A stretch of 64,000 bases of DNA from Lomentospora prolificans (lineage: Eukaryota > Ascomycota > Sordariomycetes > Microascales > Microascaceae). The stretch spans positions 1,240,001-1,304,000 of the forward strand of contig JARFXM010000001.1 in assembly GCA_029532625.1 (NCBI GenBank). Reading direction: 5' to 3'. The notes below the pieces were generated by a model that ran no database searches, was not told the origin of the DNA, and worked only from the letters and a program-made list of their open reading frames with translations. Within the stretch, counting starts at the first letter, position 1, and each line of letters begins with the position of its first letter. Both the position numbers and the translations under genes were made by a program. Positions 24,244 to 34,048 of this stretch are shown in pieces.

Positions 24244-25084
24244 CTGTTCAATGTGTTGTCTAGCGCGCTTAGGTTCGCTTGTAGGTTCAGATGTCGCGGA
24301 AGGGAAACGTCTCTGGCCGAATTAAGTGGTCGATTGATCTTGACCCCGTCTATCCCTCGGTGTCGCGTCGTCTGGTTCTTCCATCAATGATGACGATGAA
24401 GATGGGGTTTCCTGTTCGTTCAGCCCGAGATGGTGTTGTTTTGATCCTGCTCACCGGGCAACGGGTGGCGCGTTTGTGGCGCGGTCTTGGTGCTTGATGC
24501 TGGCTGCGCCACATTGCTATGGAGGGAAAAGAGTGGGTCAGCGACTTGCGACTTTGTACACTAGCCCAAATTCAACCACGCCCACATTCATTAGATTCCG
24601 CTCTTGTCCCGCCTTGGGCCAGGCCTTCTTGGGCATGAGCTCTGCCGCGGAACCGCGCTCTTCGCAGGACTATGACAGGCGAAAAAGTGCCCAGAGGTTT
24701 CAAAATCCAGAGTGAACCCACTGAGATTCTTCACATCAATGTGAAGGCATCTTTTTGTCAATAGCGAAACTGGTGACAGCCGCATGTAGAATGCCGATCT
24801 CTCCAGCTGCCAAGACGTGTTTTCATCGCTCTGGGTCAAACATGACTTTCAGGTCAAGTCATTTGAAGAAGAACTGGCGCTCAAGACCATATTAGGCTTC
24901 CCTTTCTCGGCTGTAAGAGAAAAGGCAACGCGCCCGCTCTTCCGGCAATGATATATTAGCGGAGGTGACTAATATTAATAACGGTCATAGGCTTGTTCCT
25001 GATTTCTCCTCCTGTCTTAGAGATCCGCGCGAGCAGGCCGAGACGTTACATGCCGACCATAGAGGCACAGTCTGACGGATCGGA
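24244..25084. other. Intergenic, no gene seen
   Basis: 840 bp upstream of the nuclease-like gene. No supported frame or motif. Confidence 0.5.
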
Positions 25085-25900
25085 CCATCTTCTTTCGGCT
25101 TTAAACTTACTTGCGCACAATGGTGCGGATAATATCAGTGAGCGGGACAAAACTTGGTAGAGCTCCTATGCAGTCTATAATATTGTCGTGGAATTTCGTC
25201 GAATCAACCTTCTCAAAACACTGATAGCGGTCGGCGCAGACGTCAATGGGCAGGACAGATTCGGTAGTAATAATCCTGTTCACATCGCCGCCGAGCCTGT
25301 TGATCAAATCAACCTCCTTAAGACACTAGTAGCGCGCCGCGGACGTCCACTCCAAAGATTGCTGGGGCTTAACACAGCACTCTACCGCCTTGCCCGAATT
25401 CCTGGAATTGGTAATGGCCATGGTATGCTCAATCAGCTATTATCATCTTGCGGAGTTGATGTTCGTGCGGAGGATATTCGAGGTCGCACTCCATTGCACC
25501 TTGTTGCAGGAACTGATGGCGGTGATGGAGGCGATCAGAACCCTGGGAGAAATCGGGGCCTTGGCCCTAGGCACACTTTGAAACTCCTCGAGTGGCGCAG
25601 TTTCAACAATGACACGGACGAGGTTACCGCGCTGCTCTGGAGCTAGTATTAGCCGCTGGCGCAGATGTTATCCACGCCAAGTGCGCCTCTGGATGGACGC
25701 CACTCCACTACATCAACGAATCATGCCCGAGGAAAACTCATACAGGGATCTCGTACGCACACCACTCCACCGACAGGCAGCGTTGGGCGGCGCCCGAGGA
25801 GGCGTTTGGCTCAGGAGCTGATAACCGCCAGTGCAAATATCCATGCCGAAGATGTCCAGTGTCGCACGATGAGTGACACTACCGCCAGAGCACTCGGTGC
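25085..25900 (+). pseudogene. Decayed ankyrin-repeat gene
   Basis: Pieces of ankyrin repeats follow each other on the plus strand but in changing frames. One frame runs from LLSALNLLAHNGADNISERDKTW through a TAG to INLLKTLIAVGADVNGQD, PVHIAAE and INLLKTLVA, then VDVRAEDIRGRTPLHLVAG. After a frame change come LVLAAGADVIHAKCASGWTPLHY and later ANIHAEDVQCRT. The consensus elements (G-ADVN, TPLH) are clear, whereas start, introns and a single open frame are not. The TAG could be a mutated CAG. It probably belonged to a larger ankyrin protein, perhaps a NACHT or HET type, which cannot be told. Confidence 0.6.
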
Positions 25901-26772
25901 TCATATGCAGGGGAACGGCATATCACACTGTTCACGTGCAGCTGGAAAGGGCCGCGTCGGTGACAGTTAGATGGTTAGATGGATGGATTAGCCATATCTC
26001 TATGATAAAAATTAGCTTAGCACATGAGGCAGTGGAAACAACCCAGAGATAGCCGTGGATACAGTTTCTTTAGAAACCAGTCCTGCCTGGTAAGCTTGGA
26101 GAACACTAGCTAGTTGGCCTGCCGCCGAACATCAAAGAGAAGCTCCTGAACAGCTTACCCTATGCGTAAGGGTTGTTCATGTAGAGTCTCATGTAGAAGT
26201 CATCGAAAAAGGTAAATTAACATGCACGATATTATTAATTTACAGGACAATTCACACCTGATGTTTAGATGAGCGGACGCCTTTATATTATCGCTTTCAT
26301 CAGGTGGCATTAGCTGAAGTGTGTTGTGTTTTCCAATGTAATGATCGATGAGATGGCTGGCTCGCCTCCAGCACTGCCCTGTTCCACCAAGCCCGATCAC
26401 CCCTTCATGATGGAACGGGTCCCAAGAATTCGCCTTCTAGGACTAACATGAACGCTGCAAAAGATCTGTAAGTTCAATGGTCGATCTTGTGCAGTACGCA
26501 TGCACTGAGCAGGCCACAACGCCAGCTTGTGTAGCCATCGCGTCTGGTGGCAGAACTGCGCCCTGCCTTGATCGCCCCAACTTTGTCTCAAAGCGCTTCT
26601 CAGGGGCTAAAAGGATGCAGAAAGCTCCGCCACATGGACCTTTCAGGCTTGAGTAAGCTTCCAGGGGATCATTGATATCTACTTGCGGAGACCCAGGGTC
26701 CTCATTGCGGACAACATCAACAAAAAAAAGGTCTGCTTCAAACTTTATTGCCAACTAATACAAAACAACAAT
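25901..26772. other. Intergenic with possible minus-strand remnant
   Basis: About 870 bp. On the minus strand near 26,360-26,420 a frame gives GVIGLGGTG, similar to a damaged NTP-binding loop, and another frame at 26443-26754 looks weakly protein-like. Neither can be extended to a domain, so nothing is annotated. Confidence 0.4.
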
Positions 26773-27237
26773 ATGGGACCTGTCCACGCAAGAGGGGCGA
26801 TCGACTCCGCCGCTAGGGTCGTAGGTTCTGGTGTTCTCGACTCTAGAACAGTCATCGTCATTGTACTAGTTGCAGTCCTTGTAGCCCCAGCCATTACGTG
26901 GTGGGTCGTTCATCGCAGAAGGAAAACTCGAAACGAAGCGGGAAACCATCTCGAAGAGAGAGAACACTCGCTCGACAACATCTTTCAAAGGCCTCTCGCA
27001 CCGGACTCTGTTGCACGGGGGTCGGTGGATATGACGGAGATGGGGAAAGACGAACGCGCCCGGCTCGGAGCAACGGATACTGCCGATGGCGTGTCACCTG
27101 TATTCTCAATGCCGACGCCGGGTCGTTTACAAACCACACCTCCAGATTGGCAGCGCTTAGCAAGTCCTCAGGACATGGATTCCTTGAGCCTTTTGCAGGA
27201 CACCAAGGAACACCAAGCACGCGGGACGGGGACGTAA
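26773..27237 (+). CDS. Hypothetical single-pass membrane protein
   Basis: A single exon of 154 residues starting at an ATG in reasonable context (ACAATATGG). About 27 residues precede one hydrophobic helix (roughly residues 27-47, rich in V, I and L, ending WWVV) followed at once by RRRK, so a short outside part and a cytoplasmic tail are expected by the positive-inside rule. The tail is polar with Ser/Thr/Pro stretches. The layout resembles the stalk, helix and tail part of fungal wall-sensor or mucin-like proteins, but no domain is recognised. The open frame is modest in length, so it may be only the last exon of a larger gene or a chance frame. Confidence 0.4.
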   Translation: MGPVHARGAIDSAARVVGSGVLDSRTVIVIVLVAVLVAPAITWWVVHRRRKTRNEAGNHLEEREHSLDNIFQRPLAPDSVARGSVDMTEMGKDERARLGATDTADGVSPVFSMPTPGRLQTTPPDWQRLASPQDMDSLSLLQDTKEHQARGTGT

Positions 27238-27700
27238 ACGAGGTACGCACCTTATCGCACTCATTTCTTTTTGGAATCACTAGCAACATACATGGACTGC
27301 AGAATCTCCATACATCCCGCGGCCTAACGAGCCAACGTATAGATGCGCAAAAGTTGACTGGATGAAACGGGTTCGAACAACATTGGAAAATCTTCGCATA
27401 TTATCCTAGAGATATCAATATTATTATTACCTAGGCGGTGGTTATTCACTCTAAGCCACTTGTGTGGAAGACACCACATCCACATAACACATTCTAATAT
27501 TATCAGCTATCGACTTGGATGGGACCACAAGATTAGTTTCTTTCAGAAATCGCGATAGTTGATTAATATTGCCACAGGGGCAGCCCACTCTCGACTCGAT
27601 CACCGAGTTTGATATTAAACAAACTGTCTTAACCGACATCGCTCTATTCCCGTTCAACGGCGTCGTATGGAGCTCTGGTCAGATATTATCAAGCGATTAC
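27238..27700. other. Intergenic, no gene seen
   Basis: AT-rich patches (ATATTATTATTACC near 27417) and no supported frame. Confidence 0.5.
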
Positions 27701-28114
27701 TCACGACGGGAGGCAAAACAATGTGACTACTGTAAATACCCTGATGTCTTTACCATTATCCTCTTCTATAATCTCAATAGCCTGCTTGACTTCCTGTTTC
27801 AACGAGTCGGCCTGGTAGTGCAGGGCGTTCAGGTGACCCAGTCTCGCCGCCCACTCCATATCCATCTGTATGCCAACTTCATCTTCGATCCCGTAGTAGG
27901 AAAACCGCCTCGTGCATATAAGCCGGAAAGGCCTAGGATCAAAGAGACACAGGTGATTTTCGAATACCCGCTGCTGTAGCTCACTTAACAGCATCAAGGC
28001 GGATATCTCCTCTTGGAAATGCTGAATATCGAGAAACACGTGCTCTCGCGGCCGATTACGCGCTTGAAACTTCAGTAATGAAAGGTAATGTCCATAGACA
28101 ACTATGACGTCCAT
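27701..28114 (-). pseudogene. CorA-like transporter C-terminal fragment
   Basis: A frame of 137 residues contains a helical stretch (LQQRVFENHLCLFD, LNALHYQADSLKQEV) and then KDIRVFTVVTLFCLP, which matches the start of the first membrane helix of fungal CorA-like magnesium transporter proteins (usually VFTVVTIIFLP-SF). The GMN-type motif and the second helix that should follow are not found downstream in any frame. A GTGAGT donor follows the last matching codon, but no fitting exon is visible after it. Upstream frames (28187-28426) look coding but do not join. Best read as a truncated or decayed gene. Confidence 0.35.
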
Positions 28115-29072
28115 CCCATCCCTGTGGCCGCGGTCTTTTCTTTTTTTGCCACGTGGGGAACAACCCTCGGTATCGAGGACAATCCTTTAGATATTCTTCA
28201 TAATCTGCAAAGGGAGGAGCGGCAGGTCTACGAATTGGGCGCGTAGGCAATCCACCTCGCGTCTGGTGCTAATAAAGAGCAAGATAATGTCCGACTTTGC
28301 CTTTTCTAAAACGGGAGACGTCCTCTTGAATGCCTCAGCTATTCTCACTTCCAAGTGATTATTAATGGCCTCGACAATAGCGGTCTTTGCGACTTGGTCG
28401 TGCGGATACCCGCATCGATTCATCAATGTAAGGCATTTCCAAGCAGAGCATAATTAGTCAAACCGTTGCAGAAGGCTGTTGTTAATGTTCAAAACGGCCA
28501 GGGGTGACGGGACCATCCCGCTCTTGGGGGGCGGGGGGGGGGGGGTTCTTTGGTCAGGTCAGACAGCAGGTTGGTCTCCAAAGGAGGACACTTTGTGGAT
28601 TATAATTGGCGTTGGGTGCTCCGCGTTCCCATTGTCATTAGCTGAGAAACGTCACTCCCGGCTCAATCCCTTCATCGGTGGAGCTGGTATTATGAGGGGT
28701 CGTCGGGCCGCCGCAATCCATAGAGCCTAGAATTACAGGGACAGGTTCATCATCTAATACCGCCTCTGAAACGTCATCAACAACATAAGCTCGGTAGGGC
28801 GTTGCTGTTGCCTCGGTGTCTTGGATCACTTGTGGGTTCACGCGCATTATTTAAGATGTATTAGAGTAAGAAAAGGTCTGGACACCAAGTCATGGTGGGC
28901 GTGCTGGCGGGATCCCGAACCTCGCGCCGCCTTGGTTGAAAGAAAAGTCGTGCGTGCTAATACCAGAGAGATAGCAAGGAAATGCAATGAGAAACGGCTA
29001 CACTTGTCCAATGCCGCCTAGCAGGTTCACAAACTCAATGCCTATGTCTAATGGCAGGCAAAAGGCAGCCTT
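28115..29072. other. No supported gene
   Basis: Two minus-strand frames (28187-28426 and 28638-28847) have protein-like composition and may be exons of the same decayed gene as the CorA-like fragment, but they cannot be joined. A G-rich run lies at about 28528-28545. Confidence 0.35.
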
Positions 29073-30200
29073 CTATGCCCCAGAACCAATAGTAACCCGC
29101 TTAAACTCGCGTTCTGTATGGTCCCAGAGCCTTTCTGGTACACCTTCCTCTCTGAGTTTCGCCAAAAGCTTTACAGTCGCGCCGCTCAAGACACTCCCAT
29201 CGTAGCCAACCGAGTAAACGCCGGTCCCGGTTTTCCCATCCGTACCCTTTGCTACTTCGTTGCTGCTGCTCAGCGGTACACCTTGAGCGTCCCTCACAGT
29301 ACGAGGGGGGTATCGCCCGCTCGTCGCTAAGAATGTTTCTCTCTCCCCAGCTTCGTCGAAAGGAATGCAGAACAAAGGGGCCACTAAGCTAAAAACGGCG
29401 CCGAACGCCTTCATACCAATCCCTCCCATGTCCTTGCCTAGATCAGTTTTGACAGGCCCGGGATACACATGCATGAAGCTCACTTCCGGGGCTTTTTTGG
29501 CAAGTATCTCGAGGGAGAAGGTGATCATGGAGCAGAAGTGGCCTCGCGCGGATATTAGGCTGGCCTTCCAACCTGGGAAATCGCTGGTGTCAACCGCACC
29601 TTCCTTTGTCCCAGCAAACACGGTGACAACACGCCGAAGATGGGAAGCAGCTTGGAGAAGTGGAAGGAGCTGGAGGATGAAGCGGGTGCGGCTATAGTAG
29701 TTGAGGGCGGCTGCATAGTGTAGCTTTTCGGAAGTTTCTACGATTCGTAAAAGAGTGGGTTTTAGTTCCGCACCGATCCTATTATCGATAATAATAATAG
29801 AGGAAGGCTATTATTCCAAATTTGGGGGGGCGGGGACCATAGTCATACCAGTCTTCATTGTGAGCGTCCCAGGGGTCATGAACAAAAGATTGATAGCCTG
29901 CTCCTTTTTGGAAACCTCTCGGCAAACCTCATCCACATTATGAATGAGGCTAACATCAGCAGCCATGAAGACGTAGTCGCCTTCACTGTTCAAGGCCTTG
30001 CACTCGTCGATGACTTCCTGCGCAGACGCCAGCGATCGGCCAATGATGTACACGCGAGGCTTGCGCGCATTCTTTGCGAACTGTTTGACGGAAGTGGCCC
30101 CGATGCCACGGGTGGCCCCGACGAAGACGCCGACAAGGCCTTCCGGAAGCGCAGTTGAGATCCTGGCATTAGATGCCCGCATTTCTGTGAGAGGAATCAT
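29073..30200 (-). CDS. Short-chain dehydrogenase/reductase
   Basis: Two exons, 30200-29849 and 29737-29073, joined over a 111-nt intron, give 338 residues. SDR enzymes use NAD(P)H to oxidise or reduce alcohols and ketones. Seen: the cofactor loop GATRGIG at 28-34, VYIIGRS, the acidic AADVS, INLLFMTPGTL, and after the splice ETSEKLHYAAALNYYSRTRFI, LRRVVTVFAG and FMHVYPGPVKTDL. The protein matches a fungal SDR group that starts MISLxExxASNARI. The usual YxxxK is not obvious: the corresponding stretch reads YYSRTRF, with Arg at the Lys position. Substrate unknown. It stands alone, not next to a polyketide or peptide synthase. The intron carries a TTATTATTAT run. Confidence 0.88.
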
Positions 30201-32149
30201 TTGTAGTAGGGTACGCAGACGACCGTACGAGACCTGGTAGCCCGATGAGAATAGGCCTAGATGCTGTCATGGCTGCTCTGAAGGAATAGAAAGTGCTAAA
30301 AAAGTGCAGAATCGTAAAATGTAATATGTGGAATAATATACATATCAGTTATTGTTATGTATCAATACTTGTCGAACTGATGGTCGTGCAATCCGGTTGA
30401 TTGACAAAGTCCGGGGATCGGACTTTAGAGACGACTTAGCTCCGAAATCCTCTCTTCGGCTGCCGGCTTGTTTCTTGGATTAGCCTGGCTCGACTGTATG
30501 TGAAGAGAACAGGAAGTGCACGCGGAGTTAAGGTTTGATCTTCCTTCCTCTATGCAGGAATGTGGCGCATTATATTAGACGGTGTATCCAACCAATGCTT
30601 TTGTCTACTTGTATGTGTCTGGTGGTGTGTGTGTTGCTGTGCTGTTTGATGACGCGTTATTGTTTGACGCCATGGCAAAGACACCCGGCTCATCCGGGGT
30701 TCGCGCTCCTTTCAGAGCTATCAGAGAGAGTGTGTTGTGTGTTTTCACCCAACCCTTTTGCTGGCTTGCCTGTTCTCTCTCTCTCTCTCTCTCGTGTGTG
30801 TATTGGAGAGTCCCATCAGCGTTGCTGCCTTGGCTTTTGTCGGTCGTTTGGCCAGAACCGTTGCTCGTTCGGTTGACTATATTGGCACGCCAGTCGGGCG
30901 CCACCATCTGAAGCGAGATTATGTATTTAACGCAGCTTGGGGCGGGAGGAGAAGGGAGCATTAAAGACAGTAACTACGTTTTTTAACTGGTTATAATCAG
31001 CCACTTGCCAAGTTTTCTACCGAGGAAAAGGATTACCACGCCACGGCTCGTTAGTTGACCTTATCCTCACTTTTGGGTCGCAAGCAAGGCTGCGGGCATC
31101 AGTGGGGCACATGGACAGGGCGATCTGGGATTCAATCACATCTGAAATGCCCTTCCGTATCAAATCGTTCGCAGTTCGTCTAAGCAGCGGTTCAGCTGAC
31201 GACTTCACCCGACGTGTTACGTGCTTTACCCACAAGAATCACCAGTACCAAGTCTTATGAAAGTACACAGGAGGGTTGGGCGTCAGTCGACTAATGAGAC
31301 ACGATAGAGAGATTATCCTGCAACTAAACGTTCTGCTTCATGGCTGTGACGACGGTAGTCCTGGGAGACGTGAAACAAAATCAGGCAATATGTCACTTCC
31401 TGATAAAATGAGCCTTTGGGAGAACTCGGCACGCAAGTCAACAATGTTCGACACGCTCGAACAAGTAAAAGGATGAGGCTAGAAACGCTTCGCATCACTT
31501 AGAGGTCTCAACATATACCACAAGGATAGTATCCGGTGCCGCATACAAGTGGCTCGTTAGCAGCCTCAGGAGGGAGTCTGAGTTACACTGGGACGATCAT
31601 CTGCCGCGCACCCGTGAGTACAGAAATCCGGCAAAATCATATTGGACGAGTTTCCGGAGGCGATTCTCAGTAGACCCATTAATAGCCAAAGACCATCCCC
31701 CCCCGATCCACCTTTCCCTTGAGCATTCGCACCTGGCGATCCTTGGGAAATCAGTGCCCAATGGAATTACTGAATAATCACTTGGAATTTCCAACCTTGT
31801 GGTGCTCACTAGTTCCTCACCAGATTATATTCAAGCAACCCCGGTGCAGCCGTATTTGGACCAAGTATTGGGCTGGGGGAAGCCAAATCCTCCAGATCAT
31901 CGAACAGGCAGTCAGTAGCGACTCCAATGTGAGGCTAAGGGGTTTCAGGTGATATTCCCCGGCGTAATAGTTCTGTATAGGCCAAGCAGCCGCAATTACA
32001 AACAGTTCATTGATGCATACGACCGGGGTATCGGTTTCTATCGCCCCGCCATATCAATATCTAGTGACATAGTTGGTGACCATTTAGATATATATTACCA
32101 TCACTGGGCCTACCCACCTGAATGTAGCGTATTATGGTAAACAGTTGGC
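30201..32149. other. Intergenic, no supported gene
   Basis: About 1.9 kb. A CT microsatellite lies at 30775-30793. Between 31,690 and 32,140 on the plus strand short frames look faintly coding (for example IQATPVQPYLDQVLGWGK) but are broken by stops. Confidence 0.4.
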
Positions 32150-32542
32150 TTGGCTGATGGCTTTTTTATCATCGCCAAGCTCAGGCCCTGTTGTTCACAC
32201 CACACCATTCCTGAGTTTATTTGCAGAGGCAGTCAGATATCAGGTCACACTTACCCAAATTGGAAAATCTTACTTGACAGTTATCCCCCCAAAGATATGC
32301 CCTTTCTATCTGAATTCAACCTACAAGACGTCGTCCGCCCTGTTGTTGTTCGAGGGTTCCCAACACTTCATCGGTTGGAGCAATGTTTAGGGCTGGAGGT
32401 TACGACGGGTATTCTCTTACGCGTAGTGGGAAGATCGTCTCTAAAACTTCAAAATGGTCACGTTTTACTTCAGGGACCTGGACAAGCGCTTCGCCTAGAC
32501 TATGTTTCTCGCATTCCGATCTGGGCTTGGAAGACATTATAA
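32150..32542 (+). CDS. Unrecognised open frame, possible exon or remnant
   Basis: A frame of 130 residues with coherent protein-like text: PEFICRGSQISGH, FLSEFNLQDVVRPVVVRGF, LHRLEQCLGLEVTTGILLRVVG and IPIWAW. No family is recognised. An overlapping frame (32383-32799) and a stretch at about 33,030-33,160 (YYHPDFHLLAYDGIPSTFGED) also look coding in other frames, which suggests a multi-exon gene or a decayed one spanning roughly 31.7-33.2 kb. No splice chain could be built with confidence. Confidence 0.25.
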   Translation: MADGFFIIAKLRPCCSHHTIPEFICRGSQISGHTYPNWKILLDSYPPKDMPFLSEFNLQDVVRPVVVRGFPTLHRLEQCLGLEVTTGILLRVVGRSSLKLQNGHVLLQGPGQALRLDYVSRIPIWAWKTL

Positions 32543-34048
32543 TCTCCGCCTTTCCACACGCAAGCCTCCATGGCCTCCTCTGTCGTCGTCATATCATTCA
32601 ATATTGTCCAGGGCATGGTTATGACGACGACTCCTCTCTTTTGTCAAAGGTTAGCAGCCTTTGCGCTAGAGACTTCCCAAGGCTCCATTCAAATCAGCTA
32701 CATCAGCCCGTGTTAACTCAACCATTGTTAGATATAGACGCGCCAGAGACCTCTTTAGACTCCGACATGCTCTCGATTACAGACGATTCTGATGGATGAG
32801 AGTACCCTTCTCATTGTTGATAACATAGTCCGCTGCCTTATCTCGGACTATCGGCAAGCCCGATAAGCCACACCACCCTACTCGCTGGTCGAAAGTGGCG
32901 TTTAGCTTGAATGATTCTACGGAGTCGAACGAGCCGCAAGCATACAGCTCTTCAAGAGCGAGGGCCGAATCCTCTATTAGCCGCTGGCGTATGGGCAACC
33001 TCGCAGCCGTACGGGGTCAGCAAAGTTATATTACCACCCAGACTTCCATCTTCTGGCGTACGACGGCATCCCGTCCACTTTCGGCGAGGACTTTTTAGAA
33101 AACGGCGTCGTTACCGAGGGACTCTGTGCCGCAACGTTTACCAGCGAAACAGCCAGTCATTTCCGACCCCCCTGAGCCAAACTCTTCCCAATCAGAAATC
33201 GAATGCTTTGGGATGGCGTTTTTCTTGGGACTGAAAGAGGTTTTGCAATTACTCTCAGCAGTTACACATCTCTGTCACACGGTGTTTTACCTAGGCGTGA
33301 TAGAAATAGATGAGCGTTTGCTCGGTGGCTAAACATGGTCAAGATCTCGCATGAACTTGCCCGGCTTGACGAGGGTGGGCTTGAGCTTGTTCAGCGATGC
33401 GGGTTTGCACACAACTGAAATCAATGGTTTGGGATTTCAGATTCGACTGCATCATCGGGGCGTCCCTATTCTAGAAGCGGAGGTGCTGTGTTGGTGCAAG
33501 GGAACTCGGTCTGCTATTTTGACCCATGGGTGATGGGTGTTTAAAAAAAAGACATACTGAGCTATGAAGAAGAGAGAGTGCCAGCCAGCCATGCATTCCT
33601 TAGTTAGCGCTTTCTTCCCCCAACTTTTCCTCTAGCCTACGCTCATAAAAATATTTTTCCATGCAATTCCTCTCGAAAATGCAACCCAGCGGACCATCAT
33701 AGCGCCTTCACCTTAGTGCCAGCCGAGCAAGCGCATACGAATACGAGGCACGTGAGGCGCTCCGTCGCATATCAAGTACAATGATATTAATAGTTTGTAG
33801 AAGTCGATGGCTGAGAAGGATTAGGCACTACGAACACGGCAGCCTTGGAAGAGTGAAAGTGAGAAAGGCCAAGTGGACATGGATTAACAAGCAGTTCGTC
33901 TTTGAACATCAATAGTAATTATTGGCAGCTTAATAATAGTATGATGTATCATTATTCTAATTCCCCCTAATCACACCATTCCCATTATGGAACCCTCCTT
34001 TTTTTTATAAAATATCAAATTACACAGATCATAATAACATCTATTACC
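32543..34048. other. No supported gene
   Basis: Contains the broken protein-like stretch near 33,030-33,160 mentioned for the frame at 32150 and, from 33,540 on, AT-rich DNA that should include the 3' flank of CYP51. Confidence 0.4.

Noticed and set aside
26200..26420. GLGGTG on the minus strand as an NB-ARC or NACHT P-loop
   Set aside because: The Lys-Thr/Ser of the loop is missing and no flanking domain follows; chance or too decayed to name.
27360..27385. GGTTCGAAC string like a tRNA T-loop
   Set aside because: No acceptor stem, D-loop or anticodon arm can be folded around it.
30201..34048. Starship-type captain (DUF3435 recombinase) in the poorly annotated stretch
   Set aside because: No tyrosine recombinase motif was found in any frame.
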